NCBI RefSeq assembly: GCF_001693275.1
Contig: NZ_CP016477.1
Span: 1,240,001 to 1,304,000 of the forward strand
From: Picosynechococcus sp. PCC 7117
Lineage (GTDB): Bacteria > Cyanobacteriota > Cyanobacteriia > Cyanobacteriales > MRBY01
Reading direction: 5' to 3'
DNA length: 64,000 bases
The position numbers were made by a program, and so were the translations under genes. The notes under the pieces are model-generated. The model did no database searches and was not told the origin of the DNA. It saw nothing but the letters and a program-made list of their open reading frames with translations. Numbering within the stretch: the first letter of the stretch is position 1; the number at the start of each line of letters is the position of its first letter. Below, one piece after another: positions 1 through 8,549 of this stretch.

Positions 1-1200
1 GGAGAAGCAGAGATCAACCCCGAATCCATGGCGGCGATCGCCGTCCCCCTCAGTAACGGTGGCTATAACCTCCTCGTGGTCGAACAGCTCGAACGGGAAG
101 ACCGCAAAGAATGTTGGGCTGAAAGTGGCGCAAATCCGACCAGCATTGATCCCCTGCTGCTGAACTTTGACTTTACTGGCTATTGTCGCCGCAGCACCGA
201 TAGTAATGGCTACTCCATGCGGATCAATGGGCAAGATTTTGGCCAGAGCCACCTATTGCGCATCACTCGCTTCGAAAATGAAATTTTGTTGGTCGCCACT
301 CCCAAAGATAACGATCAAGAAGAAATTGTCATTGGCCGCAGTAATGGTCTCACCGAAGGCTTCCTTAAGTTCAACCTCCTCCCCGGTTGGGAATTTACCC
401 GCCGTACCTTTGAAGAGCGACCCCTGGGCCACTTTTACTTTTCTAACGAGGGCCGCCAGTTCGCCATCCTTAAAAAACCCACCATTGATGACTTAGTTGC
501 GGGCATCACGCAGAGTTCAATTGTGACGGTCGATAGTCTCCCCGGTCTGGCAATCTCCCCACCAGAAATTACAAATCCCTCTGAAACGCCTGATCCCGGC
601 AGTACGGTGGCCCAATTTACTGATATTAGTGGTGATATTTACCGTAACGAAATTGCCCAAGCGGTGAATGTCGGTTTTATCGCTGGTTTTAACGACAATA
701 CCTTCCGCCCCACCGATGTCCTGACCCGCGAACAGTTGGTTTCCATGGCCATTGAAGGTCTCCAAGCTCTTCCTAATGCTTCCCTAGCTGTGCCCACCCA
801 AGTTGCGAATGCCCCCTATCCTGATGTGGCTGCCGACCGTTGGAGTGCGGCGAAAATTACCTGGGCCCAGGCGAACAATATTGTCAGTGGCTATCCCGAT
901 GGGACTTTCCAGCCTACTCAACCTGTCACCCGGGCCGAACTATTAGCTGTTCTCCGTCGCACCGCAGAATATGCCAAGGCCGCCCAAGGTCAACCGATGA
1001 CCCTCGTGGCCACCAATGGCCCCATTGCTTTTAGTGATACGGCGGGTCACTGGGCCAATGATTTGGCTGCCCAGATGTCTACTTACTGTCGCGTCGCTTC
1101 TCCTTTGAATGAAAGTGGCGATCGCTTTTTCCCTGATACTGCCTCCCAACGGAACTACGCCGCCGCTGCCACCCTCCGGACACTCCAATGTAGCGTGTGA
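1..1200 (+). CDS. DUF3747 and S-layer-homology domain protein, 5' end cut by window
   Basis: The reading frame is open from base 1, so the true start, and probably a signal peptide, lie outside the window; the ATG at 28 is only the first internal Met. The N-terminal part (to about residue 150 counted from that Met) resembles the cyanobacterial DUF3747 domain. Three S-layer-homology (SLH) repeats follow at about 198-248, 265-312 and 336-388, with the usual F-x-D-x-x-x-H/R-W, G-Y/F-x-D-x-T-F-x-P and T-R-E/A-E/Q-L landmarks. The third repeat is degenerate and ends in a Cys pair region. SLH domains anchor proteins to cell-wall polymers, so an exported, envelope-bound protein is inferred. Its ligand or enzymatic role is unknown. 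Confidence 0.8.
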   Translation, partial: GEAEINPESMAAIAVPLSNGGYNLLVVEQLEREDRKECWAESGANPTSIDPLLLNFDFTGYCRRSTDSNGYSMRINGQDFGQSHLLRITRFENEILLVATPKDNDQEEIVIGRSNGLTEGFLKFNLLPGWEFTRRTFEERPLGHFYFSNEGRQFAILKKPTIDDLVAGITQSSIVTVDSLPGLAISPPEITNPSETPDPGSTVAQFTDISGDIYRNEIAQAVNVGFIAGFNDNTFRPTDVLTREQLVSMAIEGLQALPNASLAVPTQVANAPYPDVAADRWSAAKITWAQANNIVSGYPDGTFQPTQPVTRAELLAVLRRTAEYAKAAQGQPMTLVATNGPIAFSDTAGHWANDLAAQMSTYCRVASPLNESGDRFFPDTASQRNYAAAATLRTLQCSV

Positions 1201-1238
1201 TAAATTTTCCCTTTAAATCTTGGCCATAAAAAGGCCAT

Positions 1239-1275
1239 AAAAAAATAGCCCTGGTGTTTATCCATCGGGGCTATT
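1239..1275 (-). terminator. Intrinsic terminator of the lipoprotein gene
   Basis: Arms AATAGCCC and GGGCTATT (1244-1251 and 1268-1275) flank a 16-nt loop. On the minus strand the hairpin is followed by a run of seven T. It lies just past the minus-strand stop at 1307 and faces the end of the plus-strand SLH gene. Confidence 0.65.
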
Positions 1276-1306
1276 GCTATATCAGGCTTTTTACCAACCG
1301 AAAAGT

Positions 1307-1945
1307 TTAGATAGGCGTAATATTGACAGAATCAAAAAATGCGTTGGCTTCTGGACTGTCCACGCGATCGCCTTCCGTCACCATCAAAATCTGGTGGAGG
1401 GTGGGGCCGTTGGGATCGATGTAAATTTCAGCGCGGGTGGTATAAACTTCGCCATTATCCTGGGCGGCGTTCATCACCAGTTTTTTCCCCGGAATCCCAA
1501 ACTTATCACTTGGCTCATCGGAAACAATCGTTGAACCTGAGTTGCTGGCCGCCCCTTCCTTGGCCGCTTCAAGTCCCTGGGCCGCATCATATTGATCAGG
1601 AGAAACCGGATACGTAACACTACTCACCATAAAAAATTGTGTGTTGGCGTCGTCCGCATAGGAAGTCATTGTGAACTGTAGTTCACCCAGATCAGAGGGG
1701 GTCGTTTGACTTTCCGTTTGAGGCGTGCCTGGAAATTTAACTGCGAGTTTGCCATTTTCCGTTTGAAAATCAACCCAATCCGCCGTGACGTTGGTGGACT
1801 CATTCGTCGCGGTTGATTCACTGGTTGTTTCTTCTGTACCTGAAGTATTTTGCTCACCGGACGTATTATTGCCAACGAGTCCGCAGCCGAATAGAGCAGC
1901 CTGAAGCGTTGCGACACTCAAAAAAAGTAAAAATTTAGATTTCAT
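1307..1945 (-). CDS. Predicted lipoprotein of unknown function
   Basis: The 212-residue product begins with a lipoprotein signal: positive N-terminus (MKSK), hydrophobic stretch, lipobox L-F-G-C with Cys21 as the expected lipidation site. A Ser/Thr/Glu-rich linker runs to about residue 55. The globular part then starts with a W-V-D-F-x-x-E-x-G-K-L-A-V-x-F-P-G-x-P pattern, common in small secreted cyanobacterial proteins of PsbP-like or DUF1795-like fold. That fold assignment is inference. It is convergent with the SLH gene and has its own terminator downstream. Confidence 0.7.
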   Translation of the reverse strand: MKSKFLLFLSVATLQAALFGCGLVGNNTSGEQNTSGTEETTSESTATNESTNVTADWVDFQTENGKLAVKFPGTPQTESQTTPSDLGELQFTMTSYADDANTQFFMVSSVTYPVSPDQYDAAQGLEAAKEGAASNSGSTIVSDEPSDKFGIPGKKLVMNAAQDNGEVYTTRAEIYIDPNGPTLHQILMVTEGDRVDSPEANAFFDSVNITPI

Positions 1946-2138
1946 AAAATTTTAGACCAACATTTTAAATTGAGCCCGTGACCTCCTCCATGCCAAAAAT
2001 AACGAGGCACAAAACGATGGGCCGCTTTCTGCAATCCTAAACATTTAGACTAAGGAGATGCACTTCTTTTAATGTTACTTAATTGAGTCTCGCTGCTGAA
2101 ATATTGATCTACCCTCAGACCCTAGCACAAGACCCAAT

Positions 2139-2173
2139 GAAAAAGGGCTGATCTCTGCGATGAGACCAACCCT
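2139..2173 (-). terminator. Strong intrinsic terminator downstream of ycf35
   Basis: On the minus strand, a 12-bp stem (arms at 2162-2173 and 2144-2155, two G-U pairs) with a 6-nt loop precedes a short T run at 2140-2144. It closes the ycf46-ycf35 transcript. Confidence 0.75.
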
Positions 2174-2200
2174 AGCTCTTCGTGGGAACGCATTTAGTCG

Positions 2201-2554
2201 TTACTTTTGCAATACCAGTTTGACGTTCGCATTGTTGAGACCACGTTGCTTAACTTCAGCGAGGGTCTTGTTGATGGCGTACTTCTGGTTGATGGAATTG
2301 ATCAGTTCAGTTTGGTTGTGCTTCTTCGCGACACCCCATAGGTCAGCGATGAGGTCAAAGCTGCCGTCGGCATTGCGAGTCCAGCCGAGGTCATAATCGC
2401 CTTCGAGAGTAGCCACGATGTCTGCTTGAATCTGTTGGCCGTTGTAGCCACGAACTGCAGCATCGGTATTCACAGAAATTCCGAGGTCTTGCAGGGAAGT
2501 CTTGAGAACTGCGGCATCGGTGATTTTAGTGCGGAGAGTGCTAAAGTGGGACAT
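2201..2554 (-). CDS. ycf35: Ycf35-like protein (DUF1257)
   Basis: A 117-residue protein starting MSHFSTLRTKI, the signature start of the Ycf35/DUF1257 family found in cyanobacteria and red-algal plastids. The open frame extends upstream to 2746, but that extension overlaps the end of the next gene and reads as non-family sequence. The Met at 2554 has a GGAG-type ribosome site about 9 nt before it, so I chose it. The protein is small and soluble without a signal peptide; its biochemical role is not established. It lies 125 bp after ycf46 on the same strand, so the two are probably co-transcribed and end at the hairpin 2139-2173. Confidence 0.85.
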   Translation of the reverse strand: MSHFSTLRTKITDAAVLKTSLQDLGISVNTDAAVRGYNGQQIQADIVATLEGDYDLGWTRNADGSFDLIADLWGVAKKHNQTELINSINQKYAINKTLAEVKQRGLNNANVKLVLQK

Positions 2555-2679
2555 TGGAATAATTCTCCAAAAACAACAACATTTGAGTTTTTTTGTGTAA
2601 AGACCACTAATAAAGTGGTTTTTTAAATGCCAACAAGCTGGGAATCTTGTTGACCTTAATCCGGGACAGATTAAGCCTG

Positions 2680-4179
2680 TTAGAACTCCAATCGCTGGTA
2701 TTCGGCGACGGAGGCTGAAGCAGGTCGGGCGCGCTGTCTGGCCCAATCGCGGAGACTATTGACCTGTTCAGTCATGGTGCGGGAAAGGGGCAAGGTTGCC
2801 TTGATCGCGGCGATAATGTCGAGTTGGGTGAACTCGCGAGCTTGGGCAAAGGCCTCGTACATGGCGGCAATGATCGCCTGTTCGATTTCCGCACCGGAAA
2901 AACCTTCTGAAATCTTTGCCAGTTGTTCTGTGTCGAAGCGATCGCCGACTGGCCGACGTTTGTGGAGATGGATATTAAAGATCGCTTCTCGTTCGCTGGG
3001 GTTGGGGAGATCCACGAAAAAGATTTCGTCGAATCGTCCTTTTCGGAGAAATTCCCCTGGTAGCCGATCCACTCGGTTCGCGGTGGCCATCACAAAAACG
3101 GGGGATTCTTTTTCTTGCATCCAAGTGAGGAACGAACCAAAGATGCGGCTGGAGGTGCCTCCATCGGAATCCGCAGATCCAGAGGAGCCCGCAAAAGCCT
3201 TATCCAATTCGTCGATAAAAAGGATTGCCGGAGAAATGGACTCGGCGGTTTTAAGGGCACTGCGGAGGTTCGCTTCGGATTTGCCCACGGTGGAGCCATC
3301 ATATACTCGGCCCATATCAAGGCGGAGGAGTGGTAGACCCCACAACCGAGAAGTGGTTTTGGCAAGGAGTGATTTACCACAACCCGGTACACCAAGAATC
3401 AACATCCCCTTGGGTTGGGGTAGGCCATATTCCCGCGCAGCTTCGGTAAAGGCATTGGAGCGTTGTTTAAGCCAGCGCTTAAGTTCCTCCAAACCGCCGA
3501 TGGCGTCAATGGTTTCGTCTTCTTCGATAAATTCGAGAATACCGTTACGGCGAATCAGTTGTTTTTTCTCGGAGAGGACAATTTCTACTTCCGAAGCGGT
3601 CAGTTTTTTCGCCTTAACCTGGGCCTTGCGATAGACTTTCTCGGCTTCGTCCTTGGTCAACCCCAGGGCTGCCTTGAGGAGTTTTTCTCGCACGACAGGG
3701 GAGATGGGGTGCCGGGGATTAAGGTACTGGGTGAGCACTTGATCGAGTTCGTCAAGGGTCGGGAAAGGAAAATCGAGGACAACAATGTCTTTTTCGAGTT
3801 CGAGGGGCACCTTTTGGTAGGGGGACATTAAAATAATGTGCTTCTGCTGGCCCTTAAAGCTGGCGATCGCATCCCGTAACCAGCGGACGGTGCTGGGATC
3901 GTCTAAAAATGGATGCAGATCCTTAAAGATAAAAATGCCAGAGTCGTTGTGGTGAATGACTTCACGAATGGCCGCTTCTGCTGAGAGGGTGCGAGTTTGG
4001 GGCTTGCGGTCGGAACCGTATTCCACCAAGCCATGGGTCATCGTCCAGACGAAAACATTCTGATACTCACACAGTTGCGCAATGTGGGCGATCGCCGCCT
4101 CGGCCCGTTCCTCCTCGGGGGTGATGAGGTAGATCAGGGGGTATTGAGCTTGAATGAGGGTATTGAGCTCTTCTTTCAT
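2680..4179 (-). CDS. ycf46: Ycf46-like AAA+ ATPase
   Basis: 499 residues. The N-terminal half (1-210) carries a divergent, P-loop-free ATPase-like region. The C-terminal half is a canonical AAA module: Walker A GVPGCGKS at 263-270, Walker B ILFIDE at 319-324, sensor-1 ATANR near 365-369, and the RKGRFDE arginine-finger region at about 379-385. This layout matches Ycf46, kept in red-algal plastid genomes and in cyanobacteria, where mutants point to a role in photosynthetic carbon use. The precise substrate is unknown. It precedes ycf35 on the same strand. Both are plastid ycf genes, which supports a shared function. Confidence 0.88.
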   Translation of the reverse strand: MKEELNTLIQAQYPLIYLITPEEERAEAAIAHIAQLCEYQNVFVWTMTHGLVEYGSDRKPQTRTLSAEAAIREVIHHNDSGIFIFKDLHPFLDDPSTVRWLRDAIASFKGQQKHIILMSPYQKVPLELEKDIVVLDFPFPTLDELDQVLTQYLNPRHPISPVVREKLLKAALGLTKDEAEKVYRKAQVKAKKLTASEVEIVLSEKKQLIRRNGILEFIEEDETIDAIGGLEELKRWLKQRSNAFTEAAREYGLPQPKGMLILGVPGCGKSLLAKTTSRLWGLPLLRLDMGRVYDGSTVGKSEANLRSALKTAESISPAILFIDELDKAFAGSSGSADSDGGTSSRIFGSFLTWMQEKESPVFVMATANRVDRLPGEFLRKGRFDEIFFVDLPNPSEREAIFNIHLHKRRPVGDRFDTEQLAKISEGFSGAEIEQAIIAAMYEAFAQAREFTQLDIIAAIKATLPLSRTMTEQVNSLRDWARQRARPASASVAEYQRLEF

Positions 4180-4282
4180 GGGTTTAGTTCTGACGTTCTA
4201 AAAGGGGGAATTAGGCGGCACCACATCGACCAGAGTGGAGGTAAATCGGGAGAAAAATAAACGGCGATCGCCAATCGGACAG

Positions 4283-4621
4283 CTAGCAAGTGACTAGTTC
4301 TGCCCCATCCGCAGCACCCTTTGCACTTTGCAGATCCTGTGCAATCTCTTCATCAAGGAGTACCGTTGGCTGCCTCTTGAGGGAAACCAGTTGTCCATCC
4401 CGGAGTACCACCGCCCCTTCGCAATCGGGACAAATGTGGACACGGTGGGTCTGGCCATAGGTTTCTTGTACTTCTTCTACCACTTCAGGGTGTTGTAGAT
4501 AGAAGGCCACGGCTTTTTCCACTAAAGCAGACATGGAATCTGCATCGAGGGCTGCCTTGATTTTGAGCTGACGATGGATCGCCGCAGGCAGATAGAGGGT
4601 GACTTTTTGCTTATCTTGCAT
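4283..4621 (-). CDS. Ribbon-helix-helix-type small protein, possible regulator
   Basis: 112 residues from the Met at 4621 (the upstream frame to 4690 is probably not translated). Residues 3-45 read as a ribbon-helix-helix fold: a short beta strand KVTLYLP, then two helices with IHRQLKIKAA and SMSALVEKAVAFYL. This is the DNA-binding form of many CopG/Arc-like repressors and antitoxins. The C-terminal part has one C-P-D-C pair and a final Cys, too few for an obvious zinc ribbon. No toxin gene is adjacent. It is divergent from the FIST gene, and a TTTTGTAA palindrome lies between them. DNA binding is inferred from fold only. Confidence 0.6.
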   Translation of the reverse strand: MQDKQKVTLYLPAAIHRQLKIKAALDADSMSALVEKAVAFYLQHPEVVEEVQETYGQTHRVHICPDCEGAVVLRDGQLVSLKRQPTVLLDEEIAQDLQSAKGAADGAELVTC

Positions 4622-4714
4622 ACAACTAATGGAAGCTTTACCCGATGGGGTATACCGCCCTACTGTACCCAGCCCACCGGAGACCGTCAAGCTGCTATAG
4701 CGTTATGCCGTCTT

Positions 4715-4737
4715 TTTTGTAATATTCTGTTACAAAA
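4715..4737. promoter_or_regulatory. Perfect inverted repeat between divergent RHH and FIST genes
   Basis: Arms TTTTGTAA and TTACAAAA (8 bp, perfect) are separated by 7 nt. This is the geometry of a dimeric repressor site. It lies 94 bp upstream of the RHH start and 133 bp upstream of the FIST start. Which protein binds is unknown; self-regulation by the RHH protein is a guess. Confidence 0.4.
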
Positions 4738-4869
4738 TCCAGGCGATCGCCACTGTGAGGAAATTGCCATCTGTCTGGGGGGAGACCCTGGTTTTCTCTG
4801 GCCTTTTCCCTGTAAGCTAAAGACTTTGGGAGAATCTCAAAAACCGCAACCGATTCAAGATGTGTCAGT

Positions 4870-6168
4870 ATGCTCAAGGCATTGTGGAAAAAATTAGGAA
4901 TCACTGGGGCACAACCCGCAGTCGATACCCATCCTTTTCAATGGCTAAATGCCCTCTCGACCCAAGCGTCCCTAGAAGGAGCCATTGATGAAGCCGTTGC
5001 CCAAATCCAAGAAAATCTCTCTGGTAGTGCAGATCTGGCCATTCTCTTCATTTCAGCCGCGTTTGCCAGCGAATATGCCCGGATCTTGCCGCTATTGACT
5101 GAAAAATTAGCCTGCAAAGTGGTGATTGGTTGCGGTGGCGTGAGTATTATTGGCACCGACGCAACCGGAGAAACCCAAGAATGTGAAGGACAACCCGCCC
5201 TTAGTTTAACGGTGGCTCATTTGCCAGATGTGGAAGTCGTGCCTTTCCATGTCACCGAGAAAGATTTACCCGATTTAGATAGCGCCCCAGACCCTTGGAT
5301 CGACATTTTTGGGGTTAGTCCCGAGGCGGAACCGAATTTTATTTTGCTGGCGGATCCCTTTTCGTCGAGTATTACGGATCTGTTGGCGGGCCTTGATTTT
5401 GCCTATCCGAATGCGGCAAAAGTGGGGGGACTAACAAGCTCCGGTGGCAGAACAGCCAGCGGTTTGTTTTACTACGAAGCAGACCAAGAACCAACCCTGT
5501 TGCGGTCTGGCACAGTGGGGGTGGCTTTGGCTGGAAATATCCAGATGGAGACTGTTGTCGCCCAGGGATGTCGGCCCATCGGTGAGGTGTATCAAATTAC
5601 CCAATGCGATCGCAATATCATTACGGAATTGTCGGTGGCCGAGGGTGAACAGCTCCGCCATGGCTCTCCCCTACGATTTTTGCAGGAGTTGATCGCCGAG
5701 TTGGATGAAGAAGATCAAGCCCTCGCCCAGGATTCTCTTTTTATCGGCATTGCGATGGATGCCTTTAAACAAAAGCTTATCCACGGGGACTTTCTCATTC
5801 GCAATTTGCTTGGGGTGGATCCCAGGGCTGGGGCGATCGCCGTAGGTGATCGCATTCGGGCGGGCCAAAGGGTACAGTTTCACCTGCGGGATGCAGAGAC
5901 TTCAGCGGAAGATCTTTCGGTGCTGTTACAACAGTTCCAAGCAAATGATCCACTGGAACCTCCTTTTGGAGCCTTGATGTTTGCCTGTCTCGGTCGCGGG
6001 AAGGGACTCTATGGGGAGCCAAATTTTGATTCGACCCTCTTTTCTACGGCCTTGCCAACACCCAATTTAGGGGGATTTTTCTGCAATGGGGAAATTGGCC
6101 CCGTCGGCGATCGCACCTTTTTGCATGGCTACACTTCCGTGTTTGGGATTTTGCACCCGAAGGCATAA
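4870..6168 (+). CDS. FIST N/C domain sensory protein
   Basis: 432 residues with the two-part FIST architecture. An N-terminal alpha/beta domain contains VVIGCGGVSIIG, an acidic stretch and the conserved glycine-rich KVGGLTSSGGR at about 185-195. The C-terminal domain is marked by GCRPIGEVYQIT (about 234-245), GDFLIRNLLGVDP and F-A-C-L-G-R-G near residue 375. FIST domains are thought to sense small ligands such as amino acids and usually accompany signalling modules. Here the protein stands alone with no kinase or cyclase domain, as in many cyanobacteria. It is convergent with the rRNA methyltransferase, with 12 bp between the stops. Confidence 0.82.
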   Translation: MLKALWKKLGITGAQPAVDTHPFQWLNALSTQASLEGAIDEAVAQIQENLSGSADLAILFISAAFASEYARILPLLTEKLACKVVIGCGGVSIIGTDATGETQECEGQPALSLTVAHLPDVEVVPFHVTEKDLPDLDSAPDPWIDIFGVSPEAEPNFILLADPFSSSITDLLAGLDFAYPNAAKVGGLTSSGGRTASGLFYYEADQEPTLLRSGTVGVALAGNIQMETVVAQGCRPIGEVYQITQCDRNIITELSVAEGEQLRHGSPLRFLQELIAELDEEDQALAQDSLFIGIAMDAFKQKLIHGDFLIRNLLGVDPRAGAIAVGDRIRAGQRVQFHLRDAETSAEDLSVLLQQFQANDPLEPPFGALMFACLGRGKGLYGEPNFDSTLFSTALPTPNLGGFFCNGEIGPVGDRTFLHGYTSVFGILHPKA

Positions 6169-6180
6169 ATTGAATCATCG

Positions 6181-7371
6181 CTAAATAATCGGGCTGACCT
6201 TCGCAACAACAAATTTTAAATAGCGTCCCTCTGGAAAAGCGGCTGGCACCGGATGATCGCAGGGTTGTCCGGCCTCGTGAATAATTTGCAGGTAATAATT
6301 GGCGGCGGCAGCGGCACTGGCAAGCATCTCTCGGAAGGCTTCGGGGCTGACTTGGCTGGTGCAACTGGCAGAAACCAATAATCCATTAGGGGCGACGCAT
6401 TGGAGGGCGAGGGCATTGAGTTTGGTGTAGGCACGGATAGCGGCAAACCGATTTTTCTTGCTTTTAGCGAAACTGGGTGGATCGAGGATTACAAGATCGA
6501 AGGTTTGTTTTGCTTGGGCGTAGCGGTTGAGAACATCAAAGCAGTCGGCGGTGACAAAGGTGTGTTTGCCTGGATCAAACTGATTGAGGCGTACATTGGT
6601 GTTGGCGACTTCCGCTAATTGCTTGCCCACATCGACATTGGTCACTTGGCTGGCACCACCGCGCAGGGCATAGAGAGAAAAGGCTCCGGTGTAAGAAAAA
6701 CAGTTGAGAACGGTTTTATCGCGGCTAATTTCGCCAATAAATTTGCGATTTTCCCGATGGTCGAGAAACAAGCCTGTTTTTTGGCCCGTTTGCAAATTCA
6801 CCTGGAAAACCAGACCATGTTCGGTCACGGTAATATCGCCCTTGGGTTCCTTGCCCCAGAGCACTTGGGTTTTGCTGTCTGTATCGCGATCTTCTAAATT
6901 TTCTAAATGTTTGGTGCGCCATAAAATTCCCTGTAGTGGGGCGACTTCCCGCAGCGATCGCACGAGCCAATCGAGCAGTACATTGGCCGCTTCCATATAA
7001 GTTTGCACGACGGCGTATTCCCCATACAGATCCACCGTAATTCCTGGCAGGCGATCGCCTTCCCCAAAGAGCCAGCGGTAGGCGGTGCAATTGCTTTGGC
7101 GCAGGGGTTCCCGTAAATCCCAGGCTGTTTGTACCTGCTGTTGTAACCAGCGACGGTCAGGCAGATGCCGTTGGGAAAAAATCCGGACAGCAATGGGACT
7201 TTTGTTATCCCAAAGGCCGAATCCCGTCCAGTTGCCACATTTAACTCGCAACCATTCCCCCGTTTCAAAGCGGAGACTCTTCGGCAATTTATCGCGATAG
7301 ATCCAGGGATGACCTTGCACGAGATGCTTTTTCAGTTGGGGGGAAACGGTGATTTCGCGGAGTTTTGCCAT
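6181..7371 (-). CDS. rlmI: Class I rRNA m5C methyltransferase, RlmI-like
   Basis: 396 residues. An N-terminal PUA RNA-binding domain (about 1-75, with GHPWIYRDKLP) is followed by a Rossmann methyltransferase. The SAM-binding motif NCFSYTGAF is at 223-231, motif IV DPPSF at 297-301, and a SASC motif with Cys337 as candidate nucleophile. This is the architecture of E. coli RlmI (YccW), which makes 5-methylcytosine at 23S rRNA position 1962. The family also holds close relatives, so the exact target base is inferred. It is divergent from the VapBC-like pair, separated by about 130 bp. Confidence 0.85.
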   Translation of the reverse strand: MAKLREITVSPQLKKHLVQGHPWIYRDKLPKSLRFETGEWLRVKCGNWTGFGLWDNKSPIAVRIFSQRHLPDRRWLQQQVQTAWDLREPLRQSNCTAYRWLFGEGDRLPGITVDLYGEYAVVQTYMEAANVLLDWLVRSLREVAPLQGILWRTKHLENLEDRDTDSKTQVLWGKEPKGDITVTEHGLVFQVNLQTGQKTGLFLDHRENRKFIGEISRDKTVLNCFSYTGAFSLYALRGGASQVTNVDVGKQLAEVANTNVRLNQFDPGKHTFVTADCFDVLNRYAQAKQTFDLVILDPPSFAKSKKNRFAAIRAYTKLNALALQCVAPNGLLVSASCTSQVSPEAFREMLASAAAAANYYLQIIHEAGQPCDHPVPAAFPEGRYLKFVVAKVSPII

Positions 7372-7504
7372 GGGAATCGTAGAATGGGCAGCCTTCTATT
7401 ATTGATCGTTCCCGTCGGCGATCGCCCACCATCAAGATGTAGATAAAAGTCGCTTGTCAAAGGTTTGGCATAATTGTGGGTATATCTTTGTAGAGCTATC
7501 TTTT

Positions 7505-7759
7505 ATGAATCAACGCACGATTGAAGGAACTTGGGAAGAGATCTTACAGCATGCATCTGAGTTGACTGGACAGCAAGTAAGGTTAACGGTTTTATCTCCT
7601 AAAGCATTACAGCCTCAGCAGCCAATGACCTTAGAACAGACACTACAAGATAGAATTGGCCGAGTTCAGTTTCAGCCCTCTGATCTATCTGCACGGACAA
7701 AGGACGCTTTTGCGGATATGTTGGCAGATAAAAATCAGTCATGGGGTCATCGTTCATGA
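7505..7759 (+). CDS. Probable antitoxin of a VapBC-like pair
   Basis: 84 residues from the Met at 7505; an upstream in-frame Met at 7454 gives an unlikely extension. The N-terminus (about 1-35) has the form T-I-E-G-T-W-E-E-I, and the C-terminal half is charged and probably unstructured until it binds the toxin. I do not recognise a standard AbrB, RHH or Phd/YefM signature. The antitoxin call rests on size and on the ATGA stop/start overlap with the PIN-domain gene, which implies translational coupling. This is typical of type II toxin-antitoxin operons. Confidence 0.6.
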   Translation: MNQRTIEGTWEEILQHASELTGQQVRLTVLSPKALQPQQPMTLEQTLQDRIGRVQFQPSDLSARTKDAFADMLADKNQSWGHRS

Positions 7760-8163
7760 CTCTATGCGATGCTTCGGCTTTGATTGCCCTGATTAACCGG
7801 AACGATAACAATCAAAGTCGTTGTGCGGCTGTACTTTCAAGACTTCAAGCTCCATTGGTCACAACTTGGTCTTGTTTTACTGAGGCGATGCATTTGCTAG
7901 GTCGGTATGGTGGATGGCTCGCGCAGCAGGAGTTATGGAGTTATATTGCCGACGAGCTTCTTGTATTGCACGTATCTAACGGGGCAGAACAGAGACGAAT
8001 GCAACAGCTAATGGAACAGTATCGGGATGTGCCGATGGATTTGGCGGATGCTTCCTTAGTCACTGCGGCTGAAGTTTTGAATCAAAAGACAATTTTTACC
8101 CTTGACCGAGATTTTTACATTTATCGCCTTCCCGGAAATCAACCTTTTGATGTTGTTCCTTGA
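7756..8163 (+). CDS. PIN-domain ribonuclease toxin, VapC-like
   Basis: 135 residues from the ATG at 7756, which overlaps the upstream stop as ATGA. The PIN fold is clear: Asp5 in LCDASALI, Glu43 in FTEAMHLL, Asp95/Asp98 in MDLADASL and Asp117 in FTLDRDF. These form the expected four-acid Mg-binding site. VapC toxins cleave tRNA or rRNA loops, but the target here cannot be read from sequence. The pair contains no HIP1 site, unlike most neighbours, which fits mobile accessory DNA but is weak evidence over 0.7 kb. Confidence 0.8.
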   Translation: MTLCDASALIALINRNDNNQSRCAAVLSRLQAPLVTTWSCFTEAMHLLGRYGGWLAQQELWSYIADELLVLHVSNGAEQRRMQQLMEQYRDVPMDLADASLVTAAEVLNQKTIFTLDRDFYIYRLPGNQPFDVVP

Positions 8164-8250
8164 AATTTCCTTGAATTCTTTACTCCGGCGGGCAATTGGG
8201 TCAGGGCGATCGCCTTCTGAAACAGGCGAAATTGTGCCGCCATCTGATCG

Positions 8251-8287
8251 CAACTCCCTACGACTCAGAGCCAGACCGAGGGAGTTG
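8251..8287. repeat. Inverted repeat downstream of the PIN gene
   Basis: Perfect 9-bp arms CAACTCCCT and AGGGAGTTG enclose 19 nt. There is no clear T run on either strand, so it may be a weak terminator, an RNA structure or a remnant of a mobile end. Confidence 0.4.
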
Positions 8288-8342
8288 TTCCTCGCCAGTA
8301 ATGGCAATGTATAAAACACTGCACATCAGATAAGCGGTTCTG

Positions 8343-8360
8343 TAGAGTTCTGTAACTCTA
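8343..8360. promoter_or_regulatory. Short hairpin or operator upstream of gltS
   Basis: TAGAGTT and AACTCTA, 7-bp perfect arms with a CTGT loop, overlapping the direct repeat GTTCTGTA (8337-8344 and 8347-8354). It is about 190 bp before the carrier gene. A regulatory role is inferred only from symmetry. Confidence 0.3.
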
Positions 8361-8549
8361 ATCACTCCGTAATTCCAAACTTTCTCTATGATGCAAGTCA
8401 GTCCTATTCAGGTCAGTGAAACAGTAAGTTAGCGCACAACTCATCCATGGAATCAAGGAAAAACAGGATGAATTTTGTTGTACTCATGCCTGTTGCACAG
8501 TCTATTACTTTCCTGTCCAGGATATTTATTTAGTGGACGAAACGGGGTC

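Larger units (their letters stand above)
8164..8549. other. 386-bp spacer between the VapBC-like pair and gltS
   Basis: No coding signal seen. It contains one HIP1 site near 8207, a long inverted repeat at 8251-8287, a direct repeat GTTCTGTA at 8337 and 8347, and a hairpin at 8343-8360. Confidence 0.5.

Noticed and set aside
2555-2746. N-terminal extension of Ycf35
   Set aside because: It overlaps the end of ycf46 and reads as non-family sequence; a good ribosome site precedes the Met at 2554.
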